Positions 1 to 8,808 of a stretch of DNA of 64,000 nucleotides are shown piece by piece. The notes beneath the pieces were generated by a model. It searched no databases. It saw only the letters and a program-made list of their open reading frames with translations, and had not been told where the DNA came from. The position numbers were made by a program, and so were the translations under genes. The stretch is taken from positions 310,001-374,000 of the forward strand of contig NZ_QFBC01000002.1 of assembly GCF_003122325.1 (NCBI RefSeq). The letters run 5' to 3'. Origin of the DNA: Rhizobium album (GTDB taxonomy: Bacteria > Pseudomonadota > Alphaproteobacteria > Rhizobiales > Rhizobiaceae). How positions within the stretch are numbered: position 1 is the stretch's first letter; each line of letters opens with the position of its first letter.

Positions 1-740
1 CCTGTCACAGTGTCCGAGGCCGATTGCTTCAGGTTGCCAAAGGCCGCGGCAGCATCACTGGCGCCCGTACCGCCGTTGGCAATCGATAGATCCGTGCCAG
101 ACCAGTTGGCGTTATTGATTGTCGCCAGCAGAGCAAGAGCGCCGAGACCGGAGATATCCGAGGCCGCGATCGAGAGCGCAGTCTTGAGCGCGGCAGCAGA
201 GATTGCGCCGGTTAAGCCAGCGACGGACAAAACGGAGTTGGGCGGCGTCAGCAGCTCTTTCCAATCCGCCAAAGTCGACGGGCTGTTCGTCGAGAGAATT
301 AAGCTCTTGTTGAGATCCGTCCGGATCGCAACATCGCCTGTTTGGGCCGTCAACGCCAACATCGCGGACTGGTTATTGACGACGAAGGTCTCGGTAATCG
401 CCAGCGACGGCAGGATCGACGTGTCGAGCTTGCCGCTTCCATCAAGGACGGGAATGTTGCCGGCGGACGTTCCTTTGACGAGTTCAAGCAGGAGCCGCAT
501 TGCGGCATAGTCTGCGGCGGTCAGCAGCGCACGGCCGTTGGCCGATGCATCAGAGATTTGCGCCGCAGGATGGGTGTGCTCTGCTGCTGCGAACGCCGAT
601 GCATCCTCTGCTGCAGCAGACCCGAGCGTTGGCAAGTTCTCAAGGTCATCATAGGAGCCGGAGTAGGCGACAGCAGCCAGATCGCCGCCGGCGCCGCCGC
701 CAGTCCGATATGCGCCGGATGCGAGGGAGGGACCGGTCAT
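1..740 (-). CDS. Phage tail fibre protein, C-terminus outside window
   Basis: An open frame of 246 codons starts at the ATG at 740 and runs off the left edge without a stop. The start overlaps the stop of the preceding gene (ATGA). The predicted protein is rich in Ala, Ser, Gly and Thr. It has the low-complexity style of phage fibres, including a stretch reading [13 protein letters not shown] and ITETFVVNN and the fibre motif [14 protein letters not shown], which is also present in the neighbouring fibre gene (TAGGTGASTADGAAAS). It probably forms a trimeric receptor-binding fibre. The receptor-binding C-terminus cannot be seen. Confidence 0.82.
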   Translation of the reverse strand, partial: MTGPSLASGAYRTGGGAGGDLAAVAYSGSYDDLENLPTLGSAAAEDASAFAAAEHTHPAAQISDASANGRALLTAADYAAMRLLLELVKGTSAGNIPVLDGSGKLDTSILPSLAITETFVVNNQSAMLALTAQTGDVAIRTDLNKSLILSTNSPSTLADWKELLTPPNSVLSVAGLTGAISAAALKTALSIAASDISGLGALALLATINNANWSGTDLSIANGGTGASDAAAAFGNLKQSASDTVT

Positions 741-1039
741 GCCGGTATCCCCGCGATGAAATCGCCCGGCTTGCAGCCGATGTCCTCGATCACTCCTGCC
801 TGGATCAGGATGCGCGGATCTTGGGTCGGGTCAGGATCGCGGCCGATCGATACCCACCAGTCAGCCGAGGCCTTGAAGCGGATGACCGGCTTTTCGCTCG
901 ATGCCCCGTTTGCTGTCACATCTTGCGCCGTCAGGGTTTCGGACCAGACGACATCCCCGAAGATAGGTTGCCGCGTAAACGTGTTTGTGGTGTCGCTCAC
1001 GTATGATCCGCAAGCAATGTGCAGGCCTGAAAATGCCAT
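737..1039 (-). CDS. Small phage protein in the fibre cluster
   Basis: A 100-residue protein starting at ATG 1039, 16 nt after an AAAGGA ribosome-binding site region. It lies between two fibre genes and overlaps the next start by 4 nt (ATGA), so it is probably translationally coupled to it. No signal peptide or membrane segment is visible; the composition suggests a compact beta-rich fold. I do not recognise the family. Position suggests a fibre-associated or fibre-assembly protein; this is inference from context only. Confidence 0.7.
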   Translation of the reverse strand: MAFSGLHIACGSYVSDTTNTFTRQPIFGDVVWSETLTAQDVTANGASSEKPVIRFKASADWWVSIGRDPDPTQDPRILIQAGVIEDIGCKPGDFIAGIPA

Positions 1040-1051
1040 GGCTGGTGTCCT

Positions 1052-2629
1052 TTACGAGACTGCCTTGATCCAGTCGTAGGTGTGATCGAAATTCGGGACT
1101 TGGAACTGTGTCGGCAGAGTACGGATGCCCTGCATGATCCGGCCGGAGGCGCCGCATACGAGGTAACGTGTCGGCTGGTTCGGGTCGAACGTGACACCAC
1201 GCAGGGTGTTCGTCACTCCGGTAGGAGTTGCCGACCAACTGATGCCGGTCTTTGAAAGTCTAGCAACGCCCGTATCGCCAACAGCCAGGAACCCGGCAGA
1301 GGAGTATTCGACGTTGTAGAGTGCCGTCGTTGTGACCGTCCCGCGCGACGTCCAGGTGATCAGATCAGGCGATGAAACAATCACTGCATTCTGGGTCGGA
1401 GTGAGACCACCAACAGCGACGTATGTCCCTGCACCGAAAGTAACTCCGTTGAGGTTGGTCGTCGTCCCCGAGGTTCTGGACGTCCATGTTATGCCGTTCG
1501 GTGACGTCAGGATGCGCCCAGCACTCCCAACAGCCACGAAGATGTTGTTGATGAATTTAACGTCGTTGATAGCGGTGGATATGCCCGACGACCTTGCGGT
1601 CCATGTCGAGCCGTCCGGCGAGGTGCTGATTTTCCCTCCCGTGCCCGTAATGACGAACAGGCCGGCGCCAAAAGCACTCCCGAGAATAGCATCGCTGCCA
1701 CCAGTGAAACCCGTTGGCACGAAGGGAGTGCCCCACGAGCTACCGTCATTCGAAAGCGACAGCTTTGCGAAGCCGTCGGCTGCGAGATAGATCGATCCGT
1801 TCTGGGCAAGGCGCCGGATGCGGAATGAAGTCAATGTCGCCGCTACGGTCCAGGTATTGCCATCGACGGACCTCAGAATGCGAGAATTCGTGCCCTGGTC
1901 TTCACCCATCAGAAAGCCGAACGAGGTCGACACGATTTCGTAATCCGTTGCTGCAGACGGGTTGGTGATGTTGGTCCAGATCGCGTCATCGGAAAGCGGC
2001 GGCAGGATCAGAGACAGTTCGGGATAGTCGTCGACGTCATAAAGTGCCCCGTCGCACTTCAGCCAATCGCCCGTCAGGTCGCGAGCGGAACGCAGCATGT
2101 CGCCGACCTTGAACGCAGCTGAAGCCGTCGAAGGATTGAGGAGCACGAATGCGCCGTCACCGCCGTCTGCTACAGGGTCGAAGGTCATCAGATAATAGCC
2201 GCCGGCGATGATGTCGCCGCGGTTGACGTCGACAAGGCCGGCCGCCACGGTCTTGTAAACCGATTTCGCGCCCAGCCCGTCCAGGTCGATCGTCACGCCG
2301 CCGGGGTCGATATCCTCCAATGCCCGGAAACTGAGATAGACCGTGTCGGCATAGGCCGTGTAAACCCGATCCGTCGCAATCGTGATGGCGTTTGCCGTGC
2401 CGCTAACCGTGTTGACGCCAGCCAAATCCTTCGCCGAAACCAGCCCGAGTGAGGCGGCCGCGCCATCTGCCGTGGATGCTCCTGTCCCGCCTGCAGTTAT
2501 CGGCCGCGCAGCATTGAGATCAACAGTCAGATCGTCGAGGAAACCATTGTATTTCCCCGACTGAATGGTCTGCAGCGTGACGCCCTTCGTTCCGGAAGGA
2601 ACGGCATAGATGCCGCCTGTTCTTGGCAT
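1052..2629 (-). CDS. Tail fibre/collar protein with an inserted propeller-like repeat domain
   Basis: A 525-residue protein. The N-terminus (residues 1-65) resembles fibre proteins and carries PITAGGTGASTADG. Residues about 176-212 resemble the start of a phage tail-collar domain (GDMLRSA, GDWLKCDGALYDVDDYPEL). The matching end of that fold (TQFQVPNFDH) appears only at residues 507-516. Between them sit about 285 residues with six copies of an S-x-D/N-G-x-[TS]-W motif near residues 255, 292, 337, 376, 420 and 459, spaced about 40 residues apart. This pattern is that of BNR/sialidase-like beta-propeller blades. A GGAGTG site precedes ATG 2629. Probable receptor-binding component of the virion; the domain reading is inference. 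Confidence 0.78.
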   Translation of the reverse strand: MPRTGGIYAVPSGTKGVTLQTIQSGKYNGFLDDLTVDLNAARPITAGGTGASTADGAAASLGLVSAKDLAGVNTVSGTANAITIATDRVYTAYADTVYLSFRALEDIDPGGVTIDLDGLGAKSVYKTVAAGLVDVNRGDIIAGGYYLMTFDPVADGGDGAFVLLNPSTASAAFKVGDMLRSARDLTGDWLKCDGALYDVDDYPELSLILPPLSDDAIWTNITNPSAATDYEIVSTSFGFLMGEDQGTNSRILRSVDGNTWTVAATLTSFRIRRLAQNGSIYLAADGFAKLSLSNDGSSWGTPFVPTGFTGGSDAILGSAFGAGLFVITGTGGKISTSPDGSTWTARSSGISTAINDVKFINNIFVAVGSAGRILTSPNGITWTSRTSGTTTNLNGVTFGAGTYVAVGGLTPTQNAVIVSSPDLITWTSRGTVTTTALYNVEYSSAGFLAVGDTGVARLSKTGISWSATPTGVTNTLRGVTFDPNQPTRYLVCGASGRIMQGIRTLPTQFQVPNFDHTYDWIKAVS

Positions 2630-2643
2630 TGTTCACTCCATAG

Positions 2644-2668
2644 AAAAAGGCGCCTTAAACGGGCGCCT
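2644..2668 (-). terminator. Intrinsic terminator-like hairpin just upstream of the fibre gene
   Basis: Read leftward, arms AGGCGCC and GGCGCCT are separated by 7 nt and followed by a run of five T. It lies only about 15 nt before the start codon of the fibre gene at 2629, so it either ends transcription from the gene at 3110-3457 or acts as a block that late transcripts must read through. Confidence 0.65.
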
Positions 2669-2728
2669 GCATGAGACTCGACTCTGACGGGTGATCGGCG
2701 GATGATGCCCCGAAAAAGGGAGGGACAC

Positions 2729-3091
2729 ATGCGTCAAATTAAGGGGCTGAAAGCAATCCTGTCATCCAGGGCCGCGGGCGATGGCAAAAGCCTGACGATC
2801 GAGATGGCCGGCGAAGAAGGTCCGGAAGAACTGGAAATCGAGGCCAGGGTCGTCGCCGACCTCATCAGCACGCTTCTCGTCGGGTCCGGCTTCCTCAAGC
2901 CACCACCACAACTTCATCCTCTATCACCGTCACAGGTGGATGTTCTTGCAACGCCTCACGGCGCGGCGCTTTCGCTAGAAATTCCGCCCGGCGTTCAGCA
3001 GATGGTCGAAATATCGTCAGACGCCCTTCCGGCAATTCGAGACGCGCTAGAAGGAGCCATTCAGTTTTCGGTGGTGGGGCGGGTACAGTGA
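2729..3091 (+). CDS. Hypothetical phage protein
   Basis: A 120-residue protein on the strand opposite to the late genes. ATG 2729 is preferred over an upstream ATG at 2702 because GGGAGGG lies directly upstream at good spacing. The sequence is soluble, with an acidic N-terminal half (EEGPEELEIEARVVADL) and no recognisable motif. An alternative leftward frame (2895-3113) overlaps it almost fully; the rightward frame has the better ribosome-binding site and a more protein-like composition. Function unknown. Confidence 0.55.
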   Translation: MRQIKGLKAILSSRAAGDGKSLTIEMAGEEGPEELEIEARVVADLISTLLVGSGFLKPPPQLHPLSPSQVDVLATPHGAALSLEIPPGVQQMVEISSDALPAIRDALEGAIQFSVVGRVQ

Positions 3092-3109
3092 AAACGATGT
3101 CGGGGGCCA

Positions 3110-3457
3110 TCATGCAGCCTCCGGGCCGGACTTGCCGCCATCAACGGGGCGCGGGCGTTTCAAGTCGTCTTTCACATCCTGGACGAATTCATTGAACTTG
3201 CGAGGGTCGATTGCGTGGTTGGTGAGATGGTTGACCACCGCCAGAGCCGCCTTATCGGCAGACTTAGCCTTGTTCGCATAACGACCATCGTTGAAATAGC
3301 TGTTGTGAACATCGATCGGCACCCGCATCAAACGCGCAAATCGCAGCACGACGCGGATGCGGAAAGTCCACCAGAACGAACGCTTCTTCGGCTTCACCCG
3401 CGGCGACGTAGAAGCCTGTTCGCCAGCAACCGCCAGCGGGTCCATACTCAGTCCCAT
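3110..3457 (-). CDS. Hypothetical phage protein
   Basis: A 115-residue protein. ATG 3457 is chosen because AAAGGAATGGAAAG lies just upstream; the frame remains open further upstream but would overlap the divergent gene at 3540. The middle is very basic (KPKKRSFWWTFRIRVVLRFARLMR) and amphipathic, followed by a mixed charged C-terminus. It could be a nucleic-acid or membrane-surface binding protein, but I do not recognise a family. It is divergent from the gene at 3540 and is followed downstream by the terminator-like hairpin at 2644-2668. Confidence 0.6.
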   Translation of the reverse strand: MGLSMDPLAVAGEQASTSPRVKPKKRSFWWTFRIRVVLRFARLMRVPIDVHNSYFNDGRYANKAKSADKAALAVVNHLTNHAIDPRKFNEFVQDVKDDLKRPRPVDGGKSGPEAA

Positions 3458-3505
3458 CTTTCCATTCCTTTCTGGTTGTGAAAATGCAGGCACTCGACTC
3501 TTGAA

Positions 3506-3520
3506 ATTGAATCGTTCAAT
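3506..3520. promoter_or_regulatory. Palindrome in divergent intergenic region
   Basis: ATTGAA-TCG-TTCAAT is a perfect inverted repeat in the 82-bp region between the divergent genes at 3457 and 3540. A TTGAAA hexamer (3501-3506) touches it. It may be an operator controlling one or both small genes; no convincing -10 box was identified. Confidence 0.3.
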
Positions 3521-3539
3521 CTCTGATGCGAGGTGACGA

Positions 3540-3818
3540 ATGGATAAAAAGACACTTTCCGATATCGCATGGGACGCCCTGAAATACGTGGGCGATGTCA
3601 CTTCGAACGCGATCTGCCCGTTCTGCTCCAACGCCACATGGGCCTACGGCAAGACCGATGAAGGCGTTCCGCGATTGGCCTGGCTTGCCTTCGAGCACAA
3701 GAGCACAGAAACACGCCTACCGATGCTTCCACTAACGTGCGAAAAATGTGGCTTCACCCGCTTCCATGACCTCGCAATGATCAACTCACTCAGTGGATCT
3801 GAAGATGAGCAATCTTAA
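3540..3818 (+). CDS. Small zinc-ribbon protein
   Basis: A 92-residue protein starting at ATG 3540 after GAGGTGA. Two CxxC pairs are visible (CPFC near residue 26 and CEKC near residue 67), the usual four-cysteine zinc ribbon spacing for a small phage or bacterial DNA- or protein-binding module. It overlaps the start of the next gene (ATG 3805), which implies coupling. It belongs to a plus-strand island within leftward late genes. Specific role unknown. Confidence 0.68.
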   Translation: MDKKTLSDIAWDALKYVGDVTSNAICPFCSNATWAYGKTDEGVPRLAWLAFEHKSTETRLPMLPLTCEKCGFTRFHDLAMINSLSGSEDEQS

Positions 3819-4311
3819 TTATCGTCCTATAGACCCAGAAGGTGTGGTATCGTTGGCGGCCCGGCGGAAGTCCGGGGGACCTCCAGGAGGTGATGATTTG
3901 GAAGCCCGTGTAACTGCGCTCGAAGCCGATATGAAGGAAATCAAAGGCGACCTGAAGAAGCTGCTCATCGACGCAGCCGAAATCAAAGGGCGCGTGACGC
4001 ACATGACCGTCAAATCCGACATAGAGGCTGTCAAAGGAGAACTTTCTTCGAAAATTTCAACTGTGTCCGGGGATCTGACCAATAAGATCACCGGCGTCTC
4101 AGGTGAACTGACAACGAAGATCACCGGTGTTTCCGGCGACCTTTCAACGAAAATGGCCGCCTCTACCGGTGATATTTCCTCGAAAGTCGAAAACCTGTCG
4201 GGTCAGATGAAAGGCACGCTGACCTTCTGGCAATTCATCGTCATAGCCGGCGCGCTGCTCGCTATCGTGCTGCGTTGGCCGGAGCTTTTCCGCATCGTTC
4301 ACCCTGGCTGA
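3805..4311 (+). CDS. Repeat-containing coiled-coil protein with C-terminal membrane anchor
   Basis: A 168-residue protein. ATG 3805 is chosen; a GTG at 3793 is possible. Residues about 30-60 form a charged coiled coil. Residues about 75-130 contain tandem degenerate 11-residue units of the type KITGVSGELTT / KITGVSGDLST / ISTVSGDLTN. The C-terminus (about 143-161, FWQFIVIAGALLAIVLRW) is one membrane helix. This coiled-coil-plus-anchor architecture resembles the XhlA class of phage lysis accessory proteins, with the repeats as an unusual spacer. Its neighbour at 4358 is a small two-helix membrane protein, so a lysis role is plausible but unproven. Confidence 0.68.
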   Translation: MSNLNYRPIDPEGVVSLAARRKSGGPPGGDDLEARVTALEADMKEIKGDLKKLLIDAAEIKGRVTHMTVKSDIEAVKGELSSKISTVSGDLTNKITGVSGELTTKITGVSGDLSTKMAASTGDISSKVENLSGQMKGTLTFWQFIVIAGALLAIVLRWPELFRIVHPG

Positions 4312-4357
4312 ACGCTATCGCTGGACAATCCGCCCGGCTGTCGGCATTCTGCGCGGC

Positions 4358-4573
4358 ATGATCCGGGTCGTTCAAATCCTCTGCATCGTTGCCCTGGCCG
4401 GCGTGCTTTTCGCGTTCCGGGAAGCCTTCATGTCGATGCGACACATTTTCGATGGCCCTGGGTTTCCTGTCGGGTTCATGTGTGGCGCTGGCCTATTCGC
4501 GCTTATCTGGTTGATCAACGATAGAATGGACCGATCAACGAGAGCCCGCCATTCCTCCTCCGAGCAGGATTGA
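4358..4573 (+). CDS. Small two-helix membrane protein, possible holin
   Basis: A 71-residue protein with two hydrophobic helices (about residues 4-20, VVQILCIVALAGVLFAF, and about 38-53, VGFMCGAGLFALIWLI) and a charged C-terminal tail (DRMDRSTRARHSSSEQD). This is the shape of a class II holin. It follows the anchored coiled-coil protein on the same strand, and its end overlaps the convergent virion gene by 39 nt. No strong ribosome-binding site precedes ATG 4358, so the start is uncertain. The holin call is inference from topology and context. Confidence 0.52.
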   Translation: MIRVVQILCIVALAGVLFAFREAFMSMRHIFDGPGFPVGFMCGAGLFALIWLINDRMDRSTRARHSSSEQD

Positions 4574-6574
4574 TTTAGCCATCTGCTCGATGAGCTTCTG
4601 ACGATCAGCACTCATCCCTTGCGGCAGCATCGCATCGACCACCGCGGCACGATTGCTAGTGACCAGATCGGCAAGCGATTTGTTCTGCTTCTCGACGCGG
4701 CCCTTCAGGATCATGTTCAAGAACCGATCCGCAGCCTTCAGGCCGGCACCGCGCACCGCGCCGGGCGTCCCGCCGGCCGCATAAGCATCGCGGATCAGGT
4801 TCCTGTCCGTGGCTCCGCCGAGGTCAGCAATCTGCTGCTGACGGCCTGCCGTGGCGCTGTTGCCGATGATCTTGTCACGCGTCCGGCTGAACGTCAGTTC
4901 GTTGTCGAGTACGCGGAACAGATCGTCGGCCTTGTCGGGACCGAAGAGCATGGCCAGCCGGTCGCGGTTCCAGTCGCCTTGCGTCTTGATCAGACGGTTA
5001 AGGCGCTGGACGTCGTTGGCGTTGGTGCCGAGAATACGGTCGATTTCCGCACGGGCGCCCTGCGACAGTCGAAGCGGCACCGCCGACGGACCGACGAGAA
5101 GCCCGTTCGGCTGAACGCCGGCATCAATTTCGGCCGCCAACTCCGTAGGGCGCGGCGACGTCCGGCCACTGTCAAGAACCTGCTGCCCACGGCCGATGGC
5201 ATCTTTCTGACGGGCAAGCTCGGCATACTGTGCATCAACTTCCTTCAGCTGGGGAACCGCACGATCCAAGGCATCGTCGATCATCTGCCGTGCTTCGGCC
5301 AACTCTCGGATCACCTTCGGGTCGGCTTCCGTGGCGAGCATGCCGTCGATCGCCTGGCGGGTCTCGAAGAACACACGCGGATTGCTCGACAGCTGATCGG
5401 TGCCTTCGGTGTTCAACATGCCGCGCACCTGTCGAAGCCGGCGCTGCGCATCGCCACGAAGCCGATTGATCGATAGATCCAGATCGTCAGCCACCGGCGA
5501 GATATCGTAGTTGCGGGCGTTGCGAAACACCTCAGCGTACCGTGGAGTGATCGCTTGCTGGTTGGCTTCTATGCCTTCGATCACCTGCGAAGGGACAACA
5601 TTGCGCCCGAGGTTCTGATCGACCAATGCGCGGATGCGGTCGTTGGCGCCGGCCCGGCGCGCCTCAAGGCTGTTTCGGATGGTGCTGTTCCCTTCGCCCG
5701 GCATATTTGCCAGCGCTTCAGCCCGGCCGCGCACGTTGTCGCCAAGATCCGCAATCATGCCTTCCGGTCCAAGGTCGGCGAGTTTGTTGCGTGCCGTTGG
5801 AACGTCGAGGTCGTCGGCGCCGAAGGACTCGCGGAGCTTGTTCAGCGCATAGCGCGTGGTGCCGGCAGCCTTGGCCGTCTTCCCGTCGCGGAAGAATTCG
5901 AGGAGCTTGTTCGCGCCAGCGCCGATCAATTTGCCTGCGGTCGGGCCAACAAGGCCCATTGCGGCGCCAGAACCCGCCCCCCACAACGTATCGTCTACAT
6001 CCCCGTTCGACCGAACAGCACTGTCCGCAGCGCCGATCCCGCCGCCCGTCAGCATTGAGTAAATGGAGCGTGCCATGATACCAGCGCTTCCACCGCCGAA
6101 AGCAGCTGGCGCCGCCATGACCATTGGGATGGTACCGCCGACGGCACCGGCGACATTGCCGGCTGTCGTCGTCCACGGGTTTTCGGCCTGCGCGGCGTCG
6201 GTCAAGGCTTTCGCTTGATTGAGGTTGCGGTCGTAGCTTTCGCCATCGATCAGCGAACTGAGGGCCGCAGCACCGCGTTGGACCCCGCCAAGCAGGTATG
6301 GGCCGGCGATCGGCACGCCGTCGACGATGCCAGTCAGGCCGGCCGTGGTTTGGCCTGCAGCAGTCTTGGCACGCTCTTCCGCATCGACCAGATCCGCGCC
6401 TTCCTCGTAGGAGAGGTGTTTGCCCGGCGCCATCTTCGACACGCCGATCCGCGAACGAAACACGGCCAGCGGCATGTCGGAATAGAACTTCTGGTGAAGA
6501 GCCGACGCGAGTGCGTCATCGCTCATGTCGCTGTACTGCGGGTACTGCTGGCGGATTTCGGCAATGGTCGGCAT
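4535..6574 (-). CDS. Large internal virion / DNA-injection-type protein
   Basis: A 679-residue protein starting at ATG 6574, overlapping the upstream stop by one base. The N-terminus (PTIAEIRQQYPQYSDMSDDALASALHQKFY) is a short helical motif frequent at the start of phage internal virion and injection proteins. Residues about 115-215 are Gly/Ala rich and hydrophobic, as expected of a protein that may insert into the envelope. The remainder is long, polar and helical with many charged residues. Its position after the lysozyme-bearing virion protein and before the fibres fits an ejected core protein. No enzymatic motif was seen. Confidence 0.65.
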   Translation of the reverse strand: MPTIAEIRQQYPQYSDMSDDALASALHQKFYSDMPLAVFRSRIGVSKMAPGKHLSYEEGADLVDAEERAKTAAGQTTAGLTGIVDGVPIAGPYLLGGVQRGAAALSSLIDGESYDRNLNQAKALTDAAQAENPWTTTAGNVAGAVGGTIPMVMAAPAAFGGGSAGIMARSIYSMLTGGGIGAADSAVRSNGDVDDTLWGAGSGAAMGLVGPTAGKLIGAGANKLLEFFRDGKTAKAAGTTRYALNKLRESFGADDLDVPTARNKLADLGPEGMIADLGDNVRGRAEALANMPGEGNSTIRNSLEARRAGANDRIRALVDQNLGRNVVPSQVIEGIEANQQAITPRYAEVFRNARNYDISPVADDLDLSINRLRGDAQRRLRQVRGMLNTEGTDQLSSNPRVFFETRQAIDGMLATEADPKVIRELAEARQMIDDALDRAVPQLKEVDAQYAELARQKDAIGRGQQVLDSGRTSPRPTELAAEIDAGVQPNGLLVGPSAVPLRLSQGARAEIDRILGTNANDVQRLNRLIKTQGDWNRDRLAMLFGPDKADDLFRVLDNELTFSRTRDKIIGNSATAGRQQQIADLGGATDRNLIRDAYAAGGTPGAVRGAGLKAADRFLNMILKGRVEKQNKSLADLVTSNRAAVVDAMLPQGMSADRQKLIEQMAKSILLGGGMAGSR

Positions 6575-8805
6575 CAGCGGATCCCCAGCGGGTCTTCAGC
6601 GCCCGAATTGTTGCCGTAGGTCGGGCCAGCATCGCGGGCCATACCGTCAATCACCCGTTGGCGACTCCGCTCTTTCTGCTTGATGACATCTTCGGTGTCG
6701 CCGGGCTGCGGGAAATACTGCTTGTTGGCGTTGTCGAATTCCTCTTGCGAAATCACCGCGCCGGACTCGCGACGAAGCTGCGCATTAATGAAATCGCGCC
6801 GTGCCTGCTCGACGCTCTGGTATTCGTCGGATACCGCGAAGTTTCCAACGCCGAATGGCAACTGGCTGGCGAGCGCATCCTTGATACTGGCCCCGACCGC
6901 GCCATGCTCCGAGATGATTTTCCCGGAAGCCCTCATTCGATCGGCGAACGTCATCGCCTTCTTTTCGTCAATCGTGACCTTCGGTTCGGTCAGCGGGATC
7001 ATGCCGTTGCCGCGGTTTGTGTCGGCGGTCGGCGTGACGGCATTACCGGTTCCCGAACCATCCCCGAAGATGTCGATACCATCGGCCGGCCGGCTGCCGC
7101 TCAACCTTTGCGGCTCACCGCCCTGCTGCTGGCCGAACACACCCTGCGGCGTCATGAAGATGATTTCGCCGTTCGGGCCGGTGATGGTCTTGCCGGCGGC
7201 GATCTGCTGCGCCTGATCAGGCGTCAGCTGCCCGCTTTCCATCAGGCCGTTGAGCGCCTGTGCCTCGACGGAATTACCGGAGAACCGGAAAGCGCCGCTG
7301 GTGTTTCCGTCCGGAGGCCGGAGCCATTCTTTCTTGTTCGGGTCATAGATCGAACCACTGCCGGCGTTGATCAACGGCTGCTGCTTGCCTTCTTCGAGTT
7401 CGCGCTGGGCCTTCCGGATCTGCAGCTGCCGGAGCGGGTCTTGTTCCTGCTGCTGCCGCGTATATTCCTGCCGGGCGCGCCACGTCTGTTCCTCGCGCTG
7501 GGACTGCATTTCCTGCAGGCGCATTTCGAGCATGGCGCGGGCCTGCGCCCGGTATTCTTCCGGCAGGAACTTGTTGCCGATCAGACCGTAAAGCTCCTCT
7601 ATGCCATACTGGCCCGTCTGACCCGCTGTCGCTGGCTGCTGGACCTGTGCTACCTGCTGCGGCTGCTCGGCGCGCATATCACGCGGAATGAACGGCGAGT
7701 TCGGATTGCCACGGCGGGCGCGCTCCATGCCTTCGCCCTGCGCCGTGCCGCCGGGAACAAAGCCGCTGCGGTCGACAAGCGCCTGCCGGATATCCCGCGG
7801 CACGAATGGGCTGCGCAGGCCTTCCCACGCGTCGTCCGGCTGCATTTCGGCCGTGGCCTGGATCGGGGCGAGTTCCGTCGGCTGGTCGGCCGTTTCCCCG
7901 GAGACGTTGACGACCATGGGATCGACATATGCGGAAGGAGCGATTTCTTCGATCGCCGACGCCGCCGAATTACCGCTGCCCAGATTGCTGTTGAACGCGC
8001 TGACGAACCGGTTGGTATTCGTCCCAGCCTCGATCCCGCCCGGCAGGCTGGTCCAGATCGGGTTCAGGACGCGGCCGACCTGCGCAATCGCCTGTGGATC
8101 GCCAGACTGCAGCACCGCATCCAGATCGCCGCCGGTGGCGCGGGCATAACTCTCCTTCGCAAGGTTCCAGGCCGCTTTGTCCTGAGACGCCGGGGAGAAG
8201 TCGGTCAAGCCGAGCTTCTTTGCCTGGTCATCCCACGTCGAACCAAGGAATTGATACTTGCCGGCCGCCGACGACGTCTTGCCAGTGTTAGGGCCAGACG
8301 ATATCCGCACCGCCTTGCGCGGGTGATCGGAAAAATCGTTGAAACGCGATCCACCGTAGATGACATCATACTTGCCGCCGCTCTCCGGCCCGGCAATCGT
8401 GTTCAGCAGCGCCGTTGCATATGGCGGCAGGTCGCCGGAAGTCGGCGTTACGTTCTCGCCCTCCATACCGGCATTCGCCGTCGGCGCGCTCTTCGACAGC
8501 TCGTTCGAAACGACCGGCGAGGTGATCGTGTTGCCTGGGTTGTTGCTGGTGTTATTTCCGAAGATGCTCTTCGCAATCTCGTTGAAACGGCTCGTCGCGG
8601 CTTCGGTGCCGGCCTTTTCCTGCTGGTCGAGACGGTAATCGCCGATGGCGCCGCCGAGGCTGGCGAGCAGCATGCCAATACCGTCATTGGCGTTCTTCGG
8701 CTGGTTGCCGAGGATCTGCGAAGTCATCGCGTCCAGCATCTTGCGCTTGCGGGCAATACTGTCGGCGGTTTCGCCCGTGTTGCCGCCGAAGAGAAATCCG
8801 ACCAT
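6574..8805 (-). CDS. Virion protein with lysozyme (GH104-like) domain
   Basis: A 743-residue protein. Residues about 125-275 resemble the lambda-R/GH104 type of muramidase (TIAGPESGGKYDVIYGG, then AAGKYQFLGSTWDD), with Glu141 in AGPESGG as the likely catalytic residue. The domain would open peptidoglycan during DNA entry. The rest is low-complexity, Gln-rich (about residues 390-490, many QQ and charged helical repeats) and lacks a signal peptide, fitting a structural or internal virion protein rather than a free endolysin. It lies 3 nt from the next gene upstream in the late operon. No separate endolysin gene was found in the window. Confidence 0.75.
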   Translation of the reverse strand: MVGFLFGGNTGETADSIARKRKMLDAMTSQILGNQPKNANDGIGMLLASLGGAIGDYRLDQQEKAGTEAATSRFNEIAKSIFGNNTSNNPGNTITSPVVSNELSKSAPTANAGMEGENVTPTSGDLPPYATALLNTIAGPESGGKYDVIYGGSRFNDFSDHPRKAVRISSGPNTGKTSSAAGKYQFLGSTWDDQAKKLGLTDFSPASQDKAAWNLAKESYARATGGDLDAVLQSGDPQAIAQVGRVLNPIWTSLPGGIEAGTNTNRFVSAFNSNLGSGNSAASAIEEIAPSAYVDPMVVNVSGETADQPTELAPIQATAEMQPDDAWEGLRSPFVPRDIRQALVDRSGFVPGGTAQGEGMERARRGNPNSPFIPRDMRAEQPQQVAQVQQPATAGQTGQYGIEELYGLIGNKFLPEEYRAQARAMLEMRLQEMQSQREEQTWRARQEYTRQQQEQDPLRQLQIRKAQRELEEGKQQPLINAGSGSIYDPNKKEWLRPPDGNTSGAFRFSGNSVEAQALNGLMESGQLTPDQAQQIAAGKTITGPNGEIIFMTPQGVFGQQQGGEPQRLSGSRPADGIDIFGDGSGTGNAVTPTADTNRGNGMIPLTEPKVTIDEKKAMTFADRMRASGKIISEHGAVGASIKDALASQLPFGVGNFAVSDEYQSVEQARRDFINAQLRRESGAVISQEEFDNANKQYFPQPGDTEDVIKQKERSRQRVIDGMARDAGPTYGNNSGAEDPLGIR

Positions 8806-8808
8806 CGA

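Noticed and set aside
2895-3113. Leftward 72-codon frame overlapping the gene at 2729-3091
   Set aside because: It lacks a good ribosome-binding site and has Pro-rich low-complexity content; the rightward frame has GGGAGGG upstream. Some doubt remains.
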